DNA of 64,000 bases, taken from NCBI GenBank assembly GCA_022376925.1, contig JAIOJX010000031.1:135674854-135738853 (forward strand). Reading direction: 5' to 3'. The stretch comes from Tragulus kanchil (taxonomy: Eukaryota; Chordata; Mammalia; Artiodactyla; Tragulidae). The stretch's first letter is position 1. Each line of letters opens with the position of its first letter. The notes under the pieces were generated by a model. The model saw only the letters and a list, made by a program, of their open reading frames with translations, was not told the origin of the DNA and did not search any database. The position numbers were made by a program, and so were the translations under genes. Shown here piece by piece: positions 48,948 through 60,138 of the stretch.

Positions 48948-49917
48948 CTATGATGAAAACACGTAATCAAATGCTTTAAGAAGTAATGTGTCTTTTCCAA
49001 TATTAGAAATGGCCTAGAGATGGTATTAGGTGCATTCTAAATATTTCTCATTTAAAATCTATTACTGAAATTATGAATTAATATTTTATAAAACTTGTAC
49101 ACCAATGCTTACAGTAGCTTAATTTACAAAATCCCCAAACTGGAAACACACACCATACAACAAGTGAACAGCTAAAAATGTGGAACAATCATACAGGAAT
49201 ACTACTTAGCCATAGATATGAATCTATCAGTACATGTAGCAACCTGGATAGAGCTTTACAGAACTGTGCTGAGTGAAAAAAGCCAGTTCCAAAGGTTGAT
49301 TCTGTAGATTCTATTTAAGTAACATTTTTGAAATGATGAAATAACAGAAATAGATAACAGATGAGCATTTGCCTATTATTAAGGAGAAGGTCAGAGAAGA
49401 GGCACACAGACATGGCTTTAAAGGGCAACATGAAGGATCCTTGTAGAGATGGAAATATTCAACTTGACTGAATCAATCTTATCCTGGTTGTGACGCTGTG
49501 CTATAGCTTTGGAAGACACTACAATATGAACAAACTGGTGAAAAGTAAACATACAGGCTGTCTGTATTATTTCTTACTACAGAATGTGAATCTACACTTA
49601 CCTCAAAATAAAAATTTAAAAACAACAACAGAGCTTAATTACTACATCATTTACAAAGTTACAACTTAAAGGGTCTAATCTCTTTTAAGATATGACAGAG
49701 AAACTATGAGATGTATTATTTCCTTCCTAATCTCTGTTTTGAAAAGGCTAAATAAGGAGAACCTTATACAATTTAGTCTGGTCAACTTAATACATGTAAG
49801 CATCTGAAGTTCTCCGAAGAAAGAGAACAGAAGTATGCATTTACATCTTGTCCCACATTTTACTTATTTAGAACTTAAACCTAAGCTACCTCCCAAAAGG
49901 ATAAGAGACCATCCTAC

Positions 49918-50037
49918 CTTGGCACCATATAAATCTGAGTTCTTCATTAAAAATTCTGCTGATGTTCGTACTGTGACTCCTGTAGTTTCACACTGCAGTA
50001 CACATTTTTCCCAATGTAGTCTTGCCACGGTGAATGA
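49918..50037 (-). pseudogene. SHCBP1: SHCBP1 119-nt exon copy with 1-nt insertion (frameshifted)
   Basis: Copy of 48829-48947 at +1089 nt, but 120 nt long. Around 50004-50011 the plus strand reads five t then ccc, where the other copy reads g, four t, cc. The extra base shifts the frame after the codons for GKTTL, so this copy cannot encode the conserved ENCVLQ segment. Splice sites are intact. The lesion sits in a homopolymer, which fits an uncorrected sequencing error in a redundant contig end better than decay of a real exon. Confidence 0.8.
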
Positions 50038-50247
50038 CTATGATGAAAACACGTAATCAAATGCTTTAAGAAGTAATGTGTCTTTTCCAATATTAGAAAT
50101 GGCCTAGAGATGGTATTAGGTGCATTCTAAATATTTCTCATTTAAAATCTATTACTGAAATTATGAATTAATATTTTATAAAAATAATGACTATTTTGAG
50201 TTATTTTTTAAAATCTAAAAGCAGTATTTCTTTAAAAAGAAAGACTG

Positions 50248-50388
50248 GGGGATTTCCCTGGTGGTCCAGTGGCTAAGACCCTGTGCTCCCAATGCTGGGG
50301 ACCTGGGTTCAATTCCTGGTCAGGGAACTAGATCCCACATACCATAACTAAGACCCAGTGCAACCAAATAAATACATTAAATAAAAAA
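50248..50388 (+). mobile_element. CHR-type SINE (short)
   Basis: ggggatttccctggtggtcc, tgggttcaattcctggtcag and a poly(A)-rich end. Copied at 51098-51238. Confidence 0.85.
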
Positions 50389-50823
50389 AAGAAAGACTGG
50401 ACCTCAGGAATGCAAAATCAGGTCAAAAACCACTTCTCATTAAAAAAAAGAAAAATCAGAATATCTTAAAGGAGGGAAGAAAAGGAGCCCCAATTCAAAA
50501 TAGGTAATACAAATCCCAGGAAACAAGATAGCTGGTTTGAGTCCAGGACTAAATCAGATACAAAGAACACAGACCACATACTGGAATGTTTTATAAGAAA
50601 AAAATGATCACTCGGAAACAAACATTAAACTAACAAATTGTCAAGAATATGTTGAACTATTTTTCACTTTAGAGTAAGCTTCCTAAGTTGTCAAACTGTA
50701 CATAAATAATCAGTCTTCCATACTGCTCGAGAGTTGTATTTTATTAAATTCTATCATACAGGGAAAGTAAATATTTTCTTCAAAGCCTGGAACAAGTAAT
50801 ACATGGAATATTCAGATATTTAC

Positions 50824-50955
50824 TTAAGATTCCTTCTACTGCATCGTGCTGAACAAATCTTATGCTTGAGATTTTAATATCCACACCCGTACAATCCACA
50901 AAAGTGTCTCCTTTGCCTCTCTTTTCTATCACAATATCATCTGGTAGACCATAGC
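50824..50955 (-). CDS. SHCBP1: SHCBP1 beta-helix exon (132 nt)
   Basis: Acceptor CTTCCTTAG, donor A|GTAAAT. Two bases complete Gly, followed by YGLPDDIVIEKRGKGDTF, VDCTGVDIKISSIRFV and QHDAVEGIL, with one trailing A that pairs with TC of the next exon to give Ile. It is part of the parallel beta-helix. Apparent open reading beyond the donor runs into intron and should be ignored. A second copy lies at 51674-51805. Confidence 0.9.
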
Positions 50956-51673
50956 CTAAGGAAGAGAGGAAGAACATTTAGGATGGGTGACGAGAAATGT
51001 CTAAATACAAAACTTCTATCATAGATTTTCTTTATTTCAAATAACATTCCCAATGATACTTGAGACCAGTCAACCCAGTTACATTTAAATAAAATCTGGG
51101 GATTTCCCTGGTGGTCCAGTGGCTAAGACCCTGTGCTCCCAATGCTGGGGACCTGGGTTCAATTCCTGGTCAGGGAACTAGATCCCACATACCATAACTA
51201 AGACCCAGTGCAACCAAATAAATACATTAAATAAAAAAAAGAAAGACTGGACCTCAGGAATGCAAAATCAGGTCAAAAACCACTTCTCATTAAAAAAAAG
51301 AAAAATCAGAATATCTTAAAGGAGGGAAGAAAAGGAGCCCCAATTCAAAATAGGTAATACAAATCCCAGGAAACAAGATAGCTGGTTTGAGTCCAGGACT
51401 AAATCAGATACAAAGAACACAGACCACATACTGGAATGTTTTATAAGAAAAAAATGATCACTCGGAAACAAACATTAAACTAACAAATTGTCAAGAATAT
51501 GTTGAACTATTTTTCACTTTAGAGTAAGCTTCCTAAGTTGTCAAACTGTACATAAATAATCAGTCTTCCATACTGCTCGAGAGTTGTATTTTATTAAATT
51601 CTATCATACAGGGAAAGTAAATATTTTCTTCAAAGCCTGGAACAAGTAATACATGGAATATTCAGATATTTAC

Positions 51674-51805
51674 TTAAGATTCCTTCTACTGCATCGTGCT
51701 GAACAAATCTTATGCTTGAGATTTTAATATCCACACCCGTACAATCCACAAAAGTGTCTCCTTTGCCTCTCTTTTCTATCACAATATCATCTGGTAGACC
51801 ATAGC
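51674..51805 (-). CDS. SHCBP1: SHCBP1 beta-helix exon (132 nt), upstream copy of assembly duplicate
   Basis: Copy of 50824-50955 at +850 nt, sequence and splice sites the same. Because 132 nt is a multiple of three with matching end phases, this is the only duplicated exon set that could be spliced in series without a frameshift; it would insert 44 residues. I judge it an assembly duplicate, less securely than the others because the block is shorter (850 nt) and starts exactly at a SINE. Confidence 0.7.
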
Positions 51806-51947
51806 CTAAGGAAGAGAGGAAGAACATTTAGGATGGGTGACGAGAAATGTCTAAATACAAAACTTCTATCATAGATTTTCTTTATTTCAAATAACATTCC
51901 CAATGATACTTGAGACCAGTCAACCCAGTTACATTTAAATAAAATCT

Positions 51948-52130
51948 AGGGACTTCCCTGGTAGTCCCATGGTTAAGACCGCCTTCCAATGCGGGGGGCA
52001 CAGGTTTGATCCATGATCAGAGTTAAGATCCCACATGCACTTGTGACCAAAACACCAAAACATAAAACATAAGCAGTATTGCAACAAATTCAATAAAGGT
52101 TTCTTTTTAAAAAGGTCCATATCAAAAAAA
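51948..52130 (+). mobile_element. CHR-type SINE
   Basis: agggacttccctggtagtcc, ggtttgatccatgatcagag and an A-rich end. It abuts the right edge of pair 17. Confidence 0.82.
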
Positions 52131-52861
52131 GAAAAATCTTAAAAAAAAAAAATCTGTATCTTCACATATATTGCTTAATTTTCTACCAAGGTACAGAAGT
52201 TTTAACAATTCCCTGCATATCAGGAAGACTACCCCCTATCAACCATCTCATACCAGTTTCAGCAGTAAACTCACTTATAAACTGCTATTAAAAATAATAA
52301 TAATCTTAAATACTCAGAGCTGGGTCAGATGGCTTTAACACCCTTAGCCCTTACAGTTTTTATTTTCCAACTCAAAGATTCTATTATTCTAATGTAATTA
52401 GGTTTGAAAAGGCCTAGGCATTCCTCAAAATTTTCTAACTTTTGTATTCTCTTAGACAGACTGACTTAAAATTGGACTTAAAACTGGCTTAGAGCAGTTT
52501 TAACTATTGGAAAAATAGGTCTTGGCTTTATCATAAATCAGAATTACACAGACAAAGCTTTAAGAATTTACTCTCATCATCTAAAGTTGAGTTTTTGCTT
52601 GAGTACAGTGAAAGCAGTAAAGCATTAAAAAGGCAAAATCTTGGAAGTTTTCTACACTTGAAGAGTATAGACAACCCTTTGAGGGTCACTAGAGAATGCA
52701 AGAGCACTCCGCATGTGGGACTACTACCAGTGATGGATTCTGGATGACTGGACTGTAAAATTTTTTCCCTGATTCTTTGTATGTGTCTATGTGTACTTTG
52801 AACATTTAAAAAATAATATGGTTTTTATCATCATAAAAGTTAAAAATATAAAAAGAATGGT
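52131..52861. other. SHCBP1 intron, no feature recognised
   Basis: AT-rich single-copy sequence. Confidence 0.45.
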
Positions 52862-53187
52862 CATATTAAATTATATAAACAATTTCTATAATCCGGGCAG
52901 TTTAAAACACAAAGTCTTCACCTAAGTGAGTGGATTTCCTAAACAAGAAAAAATCTATTATAATTGCTATTAATATTCTGCAAATAGTGGGTACTCAATG
53001 TATCTTTCTCGTTGTGTTAGCTACAGATCAGATAAGCTATCAGATAAGCTTTAATTTCACTCATGAACAAGTACTTCATATATTCACACTAGAACAATCT
53101 GACATACCAAATTCTCAGAAATGCCCTCTGTTCATAAATACACAATTATTTTTACACTTAACTATCAGGATTCTATATGGTCATTTA

Positions 53188-53403
53188 TGTGCTCAGTTGC
53201 TCAGTCATGTCCAACTCTTTGTGACCTCATGGACTATAACCTGCCAGGCTTCCCTGCTCATGAGTTTTCTAGGCAAGAATACTGAAGTGGGCTTCTATTT
53301 CCTACTTCAGAGGATCTTCCTAACCCAAGGATCAAACTCACATCCTTGCATCTCCTGCATTGGCAGCTGGATTCTTTACTGCTACTGCCACTTGGGAAGC
53401 TCA
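53188..53403 (-). mobile_element. Bov-tA SINE
   Basis: Complement of Bov-tA: gctcagttgctcagtcatgt, ccaactctttgtgacctcat, atctcctgcattggcagctg. Copied at 54287-54502. Confidence 0.92.
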
Positions 53404-53494
53404 TGGTTGTCTATGACACATTGGCAATTACATTATAATTTCCTCACCAGTCTAGGAAGAATGCTTATCACTATACAATCAATAATATCAATGC

Positions 53495-53632
53495 GGGACT
53501 TCTCTGGTGGCCCAGTGGCTAAGACTCCTGGCTTCCAATGCAGGAGGCCTGGGTTTGAGCCCTGGTCAGGGAGCTAGATTCCACATACTGCAACTAAGCA
53601 CAGTCAAATAAATAAATATAAAAAAAAAAAAA
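53495..53632 (+). mobile_element. CHR-type SINE (short)
   Basis: gggacttctctggtggccca, gggtttgagccctggtcagg and a poly(A) tail. Copied at 54594-54731. Confidence 0.85.
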
Positions 53633-55055
53633 ATCAATGCTATTTACACTATGCCAAAAAAAATGAAGTGTTTTTATTGGTGATTTATCCTGCACATGTA
53701 TTATTTATAAAATATAAATTTATTATATATCAAATGTTGGAGAGGAAAAAGAACAGGAATTACACATATAAAACAAAAGAGGGGGTGAGGGGATGTACTA
53801 GTGAACAGCAGGAAATTAAACTTCCAGCTTTGCTTCCATTTTGACAAGATAAAGAACATAGCTTAAGCAGTTTGTGAACAGCTGCACCAGTTCCAAAATG
53901 ATATATGATTTTTTGCATTACAAGCTTTATTGCTAACTTGAAGCTCTTTTGGTAAATGGGCATATTAAATTATATAAATAATTTCTATAATCCGGGCAGT
54001 TTAAAACACAAAGTCTTCACCTAAGTGAGTGGATTTCCTAAACAAGAAAAAATCTATTATAATTGCTATTAATATTCTGCAAATAGTGGGTACTCAATGT
54101 ATCTTTCTCGTTGTGTTAGCTACAGATCAGATAAGCTATCAGATAAGCTTTAATTTCACTCATGAACAAGTACTTCATATATTCACACTAGAACAATCTG
54201 ACATACCAAATTCTCAGAAATGCCCTCTGTTCATAAATACACAATTATTTTTACACTTAACTATCAGGATTCTATATGGTCATTTATGTGCTCAGTTGCT
54301 CAGTCATGTCCAACTCTTTGTGACCTCATGGACTATAACCTGCCAGGCTTCCCTGCTCATGAGTTTTCTAGGCAAGAATACTGAAGTGGGCTTCTATTTC
54401 CTACTTCAGAGGATCTTCCTAACCCAAGGATCAAACTCACATCCTTGCATCTCCTGCATTGGCAGCTGGATTCTTTACTGCTACTGCCACTTGGGAAGCT
54501 CATGGTTGTCTATGACACATTGGCAATTACATTATAATTTCCTCACCAGTCTAGGAAGAATGCTTATCACTATACAATCAATAATATCAATGCGGGACTT
54601 CTCTGGTGGCCCAGTGGCTAAGACTCCTGGCTTCCAATGCAGGAGGCCTGGGTTTGAGCCCTGGTCAGGGAGCTAGATTCCACATACTGCAACTAAGCAC
54701 AGTCAAATAAATAAATATAAAAAAAAAAAAAATCAATGCTATTTACACTATGCCAAAAAAAATGAAGTGTTTTTATTGGTGATTTATCCTGCACATGTAT
54801 TATTTATAAAATATAAATTTATTATATATCAAATGTTGGAGAGGAAAAAGAACAGGAATTACACATATAAAACAAAAGAGGGGGTGAGGGGATGTACTAG
54901 TGAACAGCAGGAAATTAAACTTCCAGCTTTGCTTCCATTTTGACAAGATAAAGAACATAGCTTAAGCAGTTTGTGAACAGCTGCACCAGTTCCAAAATGA
55001 TATATGATTTTTTGCATTACAAGCTTTATTGCTAACTTGAAGCTCTTTTGGTAAA

Positions 55056-55753
55056 CAGTTAAACAAATGCATCTAAATCTGACATGCTATGGAAATACAA
55101 AGGACCAACGTGAACTACTATAAAGCAACCTAAATTTAGGAATCGTTCTAAATGCACAATAGATTATAACTGCTAAAAGTTATTTTTAATAGACTCAACA
55201 TTAATTTTCTCAAAAGTACACTTTAGAAATTGTGATATTCAGCAAGCTCTTAAAATAATTAAGATAAAGATTTTCGGTCTACTTTCAAGTTGAGCCTACA
55301 CCTCTCACAAAAATAAGACTTTTTTGTTAGTTTTGATTATTTTTAAGCTAGATTTAAAGCAATAACTATGCACAAAAATCCCTACAACATACATGAAATA
55401 AGAGGAAGCAAATTAAAAAATAGTAAACTTTGAAAAAATATTGATGGAAATATTTTTTATTCTAGAAATGAATTTCCTTTTCATCAACCACCTATAATCT
55501 GGAATTAGGCTTCTCCCTAGTGGTCTTTTTTCTCTATATTTTTGTATTTCCAACATTTATAATGCCACAAAGAATCACACCTCACATTGCTCAAACACTG
55601 AGTTAATAACCTGTATACTTCAAAAACTCTTAATGTTTCAAGGCAACTCATTTGAAATCAAATGGGCTGAAATCAAATTCACAGAGCTTCAACAAGACCA
55701 GTGATTTGGTATATCATGCAGGAGAATTTGGTTGTATGATCTTCCATACTCAC
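55056..55753. other. SHCBP1 intron, no feature recognised
   Basis: AT-rich; ends at the donor of the 55754-55874 exon. Confidence 0.45.
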
Positions 55754-55874
55754 CTTCCAACTCAATGGAGTCAGCAATAGAGAATGCACCATGTACCACG
55801 TAATGGCCAGGACAAACAATAACAGTGTCACCGTCATAGCAAGCATTTATAGCAGACAACGGATCACTATGGAA
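55754..55874 (-). CDS. SHCBP1: SHCBP1 exon (121 nt), start of beta-helix region
   Basis: Acceptor TTTTCTAG, donor GTGAGT. It encodes FHSDPLSAINACYDGDTVIV then CPGHYVVHGAFSIADSIELE and one base of the next Gly codon. The 'DGDTVIVCPGHY' pattern is the first strand/turn of a right-handed parallel beta-helix (PbH1/pectate-lyase-like) that fills the C-terminal half of SHCBP1. It occurs once only in the window. Confidence 0.92.
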
Positions 55875-55984
55875 CTAGAAAACAACAACATATTGCAAAT
55901 GCATACCCCTCAAATGCAACCTGAGTATTACTCCAGCTGCCTTCATGGTTCATTTTGAAATGGGTAAAGATGTGGGATGTGTGT

Positions 55985-56043
55985 GTATATATATATATAT
56001 ATATACACACATCCGTGTACATACACACACACACACACACACA
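55985..56043. repeat. Compound (TA)n/(CA)n microsatellite
   Basis: gtgtgtatatat... then tacacac... runs around 55985-56043, just 5' of an L1 3' end. Confidence 0.9.
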
Positions 56044-56535
56044 TGCAGGAATATTACTCGGCCATTAAAAAAGAATGAAATAAGGCCATCTGCAGCAACA
56101 TGGATGGACGTAGAGAGTATCATACTGAGTGAAGTAAGTCAGACAGAGAAGGAGAAATATATGACATCCCTTATAGGTAGAATCTAAAAAGAAATGCTAC
56201 AAATGAATCTGAAAAGAAATGCTACAAATGAATTTACAAAGCAGAAAGAGACTCACAGCTTTAGAAAACAAACTCATGGTTGCTGGAGGGAAAGGATAGT
56301 CAAGGACTTTGGGAAGGTCATATACCCACTGCTATATTTAAAATAGATAACCAATCAAAACCTATTTTATAGCACATGGAACTCTGTTCAGTATTATGTG
56401 CCAGCCTGGATGGGAGAGGGGCTGGGGGGAGTATGGAGATACATGTACATGTATGGCCAAAACTATCACATTGGGGTATGTTCATCAGCTATGCCCCAAT
56501 ACAAATACGAATAAAAGACAAAATAAGTGACTAAC
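56044..56535 (+). mobile_element. Ruminant L1 3' end
   Basis: ORF2 end wording (ggaatattactcggccatta, gcaacatggatggacgtaga) followed by the 3' UTR (atggttgctggagggaaagg, gctatgccccaatacaaata) and an A-rich tail. Heavily 5'-truncated. Confidence 0.85.
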
Positions 56536-56790
56536 TGACTAAGAAAAAAATAAAAAGAAAGAAAAGGGAGCCAAAACTGTATATCTAGGTATGTCCGTTG
56601 CTACTGCACTGAGCCAGTGCCTGACCAAAACTGACTAATGCCGTAGAAAGGCAGTGTTCTCACTACCTCCCACTTCACAGAAAACCAACTCAGGGAAACT
56701 CCTATTAACTTTTTGCAGAATTCAGGAAAGCCTGGAGTGAATCAGAAGGGGGCGGAAAAAGTCACCTGGAAGAAGAAACTCTCCTTTTAC

Positions 56791-56959
56791 CTGAATTTCT
56801 GTTTCTTCCTTACAAGGCTCTGGACAAAGCCTATCCCTGAGCAGGGACTGCAGCAGGCCAGTCGTCATGGTGGAGGAGACCACATGGATGACCTTCTGGC
56901 CATTTGGACGGACGCCCTTTGCTTGTATATTAGAATTCTTCTGATAACCAAATACGTAT
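56791..56959 (-). CDS. SHCBP1: SHCBP1 exon (169 nt), RYVFGYQKN segment
   Basis: The acceptor follows TTTCTTTAAG and the donor is GTAAAAG after codons for EIQ. It encodes RYVFGYQKNSNIQAKGVRP..., VIHVVSSTMTTGLLQSLLRD, and a C-terminal glutamate-rich bit (CKEETEIQ). It starts with one base of a split codon and ends in phase 0, matching the phase-0 start of the 55754-55874 exon. A second copy lies at 57895-58063. Confidence 0.9.
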
Positions 56960-57050
56960 CTTAAAGAAACCAAACAGACCTGTCAGTTCTCAGCAGGAAA
57001 GCTGGTTAGAAAAGATGCCAACTAGTTGAGAATAACAAAAATACACTTAC

Positions 57051-57284
57051 CTCAACAAAGGATTCTCAATGAGTTTTAGCTTTTGTTTCAACTGTTCAAT
57101 CTCTGAATACAATTTTAACCCTTCCACCATGGAGATGTTCTCCTGCTCAGAATCAGAGCTACAATTTGACAAACTGCTTCTTAGATTTAAAAATTTCCTG
57201 TAACTCTCCTCACATTGAGTCAACAGATTTTGGTAGTCAACAATAAGTCCTGAAGGAACTCGGTCTTCAAGAATGTCATAATGC
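57051..57284 (-). CDS. SHCBP1: SHCBP1 coiled-coil exon (234 nt)
   Basis: Acceptor TTTCAG, donor GTAAGT. It begins with one base completing Leu, then reads HYDILEDRVPSGLIVDYQNL, continues through a serine-rich stretch (SSLSNCSSDSEQEN) and ends in a charged, likely coiled-coil helix (EIEQLKQKLKLIENPLL). Two leftover bases (AG) join A from the next exon to give Arg. Length and phase fit its neighbours exactly. A second copy lies at 58155-58388. Confidence 0.9.
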
Positions 57285-57894
57285 CTGAAAGTTTAGAAGC
57301 AAAGTAAAATCCATTGACTTTCAGATGCGTTTTCCATCATTAAGACAGCCATTTAGTCCTCAAAGATCCCATAAGAAAAGTGATTCAGAGTATATAACTC
57401 AGGAACACGTCATATCTTACTGAACAGGTGGAAGCCATTGAAAGTTTTAAGGACCATTTCATTAAGGTCACTAATTTTTCTCTGTTGAGGAATTACTATA
57501 TTTTTTTTCCCCTTAGGTGCAACCATTTGTGTTTTTGAAGCACTGAAAGTTTATGTTGAACCATTTGTAATCATTATTTAATAAGAAATTATTTTATCAT
57601 ATATTAAATTCAAAATCTTACTAAGTGAGTGGCAGTGGGCAATCTAGAGGTGAGGTAGGGAGGATAGCATCCCAAATAGTCCATAACAATGTTTAAGGTT
57701 ACCACATTTGTAGGATTTAAAATGCTTCAAATCACATAGTCCCTCCCTACATTTAAAGCACTATGGAGCAGCATTTTCAAAAAGAAAACCAACTCAGGGA
57801 AACTCCTATTAACTTTTTGCAGAATTCAGGAAAGCCTGGAGTGAATCAGAAGGGGGCGGAAAAAGTCACCTGGAAGAAGAAACTCTCCTTTTAC

Positions 57895-58063
57895 CTGAAT
57901 TTCTGTTTCTTCCTTACAAGGCTCTGGACAAAGCCTATCCCTGAGCAGGGACTGCAGCAGGCCAGTCGTCATGGTGGAGGAGACCACATGGATGACCTTC
58001 TGGCCATTTGGACGGACGCCCTTTGCTTGTATATTAGAATTCTTCTGATAACCAAATACGTAT
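57895..58063 (-). CDS. SHCBP1: SHCBP1 exon (169 nt), upstream copy of assembly duplicate
   Basis: Same exon as 56791-56959 at +1104 nt, with acceptor and donor preserved. It follows 58155-58388 with the same intron as the other copy. The reading frame is intact. It is probably the same genomic exon represented twice. Confidence 0.75.
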
Positions 58064-58154
58064 CTTAAAGAAACCAAACAGACCTGTCAGTTCTCAGCAG
58101 GAAAGCTGGTTAGAAAAGATGCCAACTAGTTGAGAATAACAAAAATACACTTAC

Positions 58155-58388
58155 CTCAACAAAGGATTCTCAATGAGTTTTAGCTTTTGTTTCAACTGTT
58201 CAATCTCTGAATACAATTTTAACCCTTCCACCATGGAGATGTTCTCCTGCTCAGAATCAGAGCTACAATTTGACAAACTGCTTCTTAGATTTAAAAATTT
58301 CCTGTAACTCTCCTCACATTGAGTCAACAGATTTTGGTAGTCAACAATAAGTCCTGAAGGAACTCGGTCTTCAAGAATGTCATAATGC
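58155..58388 (-). CDS. SHCBP1: SHCBP1 coiled-coil exon (234 nt), upstream copy of assembly duplicate
   Basis: Same exon as 57051-57284, offset 1104 nt, with intact TTTCAG acceptor and GTAAGT donor. The copies appear identical across the exon. It lies in the right-hand member of the 56679-57776 / 57783-58880 pair. Splicing both copies of this exon and its 169-nt partner would add 403 nt and shift the frame, so at most one copy can be used. I think the second copy is an assembly duplicate. Confidence 0.75.
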
Positions 58389-59217
58389 CTGAAAGTTTAG
58401 AAGCAAAGTAAAATCCATTGACTTTCAGATGCGTTTTCCATCATTAAGACAGCCATTTAGTCCTCAAAGATCCCATAAGAAAAGTGATTCAGAGTATATA
58501 ACTCAGGAACACGTCATATCTTACTGAACAGGTGGAAGCCATTGAAAGTTTTAAGGACCATTTCATTAAGGTCACTAATTTTTCTCTGTTGAGGAATTAC
58601 TATATTTTTTTTCCCCTTAGGTGCAACCATTTGTGTTTTTGAAGCACTGAAAGTTTATGTTGAACCATTTGTAATCATTATTTAATAAGAAATTATTTTA
58701 TCATATATTAAATTCAAAATCTTACTAAGTGAGTGGCAGTGGGCAATCTAGAGGTGAGGTAGGGAGGATAGCATCCCAAATAGTCCATAACAATGTTTAA
58801 GGTTACCACATTTGTAGGATTTAAAATGCTTCAAATCACATAGTCCCTCCCTACATTTAAAGCACTATGGAGCAGCATTTGTTGAATATTCTTTCAGGAA
58901 AAGTACTAGAGTATTTCAAAAACATAATCTTTGAGATTCTGAGAAAAAAAAAAGCTGTTATTACTAGACAGTGATTAAAATAAAATAACCTTGTATTGGA
59001 CAACCCTATTGGAACTTAAAGTTTATTATTAATTTACATACCTTCTCAAATATATAGACACAACAAAAAGTTCTTCTAGATCCAATAATTTATAAATGTG
59101 CAATTAAGTTAATGGATATGAAATGGAGTTGAAAATAATTACTATATTATTGCCATTACCTGTAGCTTTAAAATAATTGCTTTATTTCTCAGTTAAAAGT
59201 ATACTGATTTAGGCCAA

Positions 59218-59375
59218 AGCTTCTCAACCTTGGCTGTTTATCATTAGAATCACTGGGGAACTTTTAAAAAACATAGATGCTCAGGTCCCCATTCAGACCA
59301 ATTAAATTGGTCTCTAGAAGTAGAGGAGTATATTTTTAAGTTAGCTGGAGATTCTAATGTGCAGCCAAGGTTAAG
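59218..59375 (+). mobile_element. MER5A-like hAT-Charlie element
   Basis: Near-inverted ends gcttctcaaccttggctg and gtgcagccaaggttaagta enclose agaatcactggggaactttt and gaccaattaaattg, as in MER5A. Confidence 0.85.
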
Positions 59376-59446
59376 TACTAGTGCCTTAACGTCTTAAATT
59401 CATCATGCTCTAAATAAGCTAAAAGGACAAAAAACCAGACCCAGGG

Positions 59447-59698
59447 CTTCCCTGGTGGTCCAGTGGGTAAGGACACCGCCTTGCAGTGCAAGGGGCGCCA
59501 GTTCGATCCCTGGCCTGGGAAGATCCCACATGCCGCGGAGCAGCTGGACCAATGTGTCCAATTACTGAGCCAGCACTCTGGAGCACACGCGCCCAGAACC
59601 GGTGCTCTGCAACGAGAGAGGCCACTGCGATGGAGGTCCATACAGGCCAAAGAACATAAATAAATGAAAGATCAATGAAGTGGCCAAAAAAAAAAAAA
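59447..59698 (+). mobile_element. CHR-type SINE, young subfamily
   Basis: Head ggcttccctggtggtccagt, B-box-like agttcgatccctgg, and a poly(A) tail at 59686-59699. Confidence 0.93.
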
Positions 59699-59874
59699 AT
59701 CATTGTTCTTTAAAAGAAGTATATCAAAACTAGAAAATATGCAAGCTTATTGAAAGTCTGGCATTTTATTGACTATATTATGGAAAAATAGGAAATGCAC
59801 AGTGGAAAAATTGGAAAGGCTAAATAGTAATGCAGACAATTTATGACAAACTGAAATCAGACATACATAATTCT

Positions 59875-60138
59875 TTTTTTTTGCCTCTTTTATTGGTCCT
59901 TTATTGACTTATTTTCGTTCATCTTAATTCTTTGGCCTGTGTGGGCCTCCCATCTCAGTGGCCTCCCTCGTCACAGGGCACCGGCTCTGGGCGCATGCAC
60001 TCCAGGGCACTGGCTCCTAATTGGACACACCAGTGCAGCCGCTCTGCAGCACGTGGGATCCTCCCGGGCCAGGGATCAAACCGATGCCCTTTGCACTGCA
60101 AGGTGGACTCTTCACCCACTGAACCACTAGGGAAGCTC
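59875..60138 (-). mobile_element. CHR-type SINE, young subfamily
   Basis: Minus orientation: poly(T) start, ctgtgtgggcctcccatctc, gggatcaaaccgatgccctt, actagggaagctcc. Confidence 0.92.

Larger units (their letters stand above)
48002..50183. repeat. Tandem near-identical pair 16 (one SHCBP1 exon): 48002-49090 / 49091-50183
   Basis: Offset 1089 nt, no spacer. It copies the 119-nt SHCBP1 exon; the right copy has a one-base insertion in the exon. Confidence 0.95.
50248..51947. repeat. Tandem near-identical pair 17 (one SHCBP1 exon): 50248-51097 / 51098-51947
   Basis: Offset exactly 850 nt, the shortest. The unit begins at the first base of a CHR-type SINE and ends immediately before another SINE of similar sequence (51948), so SINE-mediated mispairing, biological or in assembly, is possible here. 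Confidence 0.95.
52862..55055. repeat. Tandem near-identical pair 18: 52862-53956 / 53961-55055
   Basis: Offset 1099 nt. It copies a Bov-tA and a CHR SINE in the intron between SHCBP1 exons. Confidence 0.95.
56679..58880. repeat. Tandem near-identical pair 19 (two SHCBP1 exons): 56679-57776 / 57783-58880
   Basis: Offset 1104 nt. It copies the 169- and 234-nt SHCBP1 exons with their intron. Confidence 0.95.

Noticed and set aside
52930..53577. 215-codon open frame (and its copy at 54029-54676)
   Set aside because: The frame runs through intron, a minus-strand Bov-tA and a CHR SINE; the translation is SINE sequence, with no domain.
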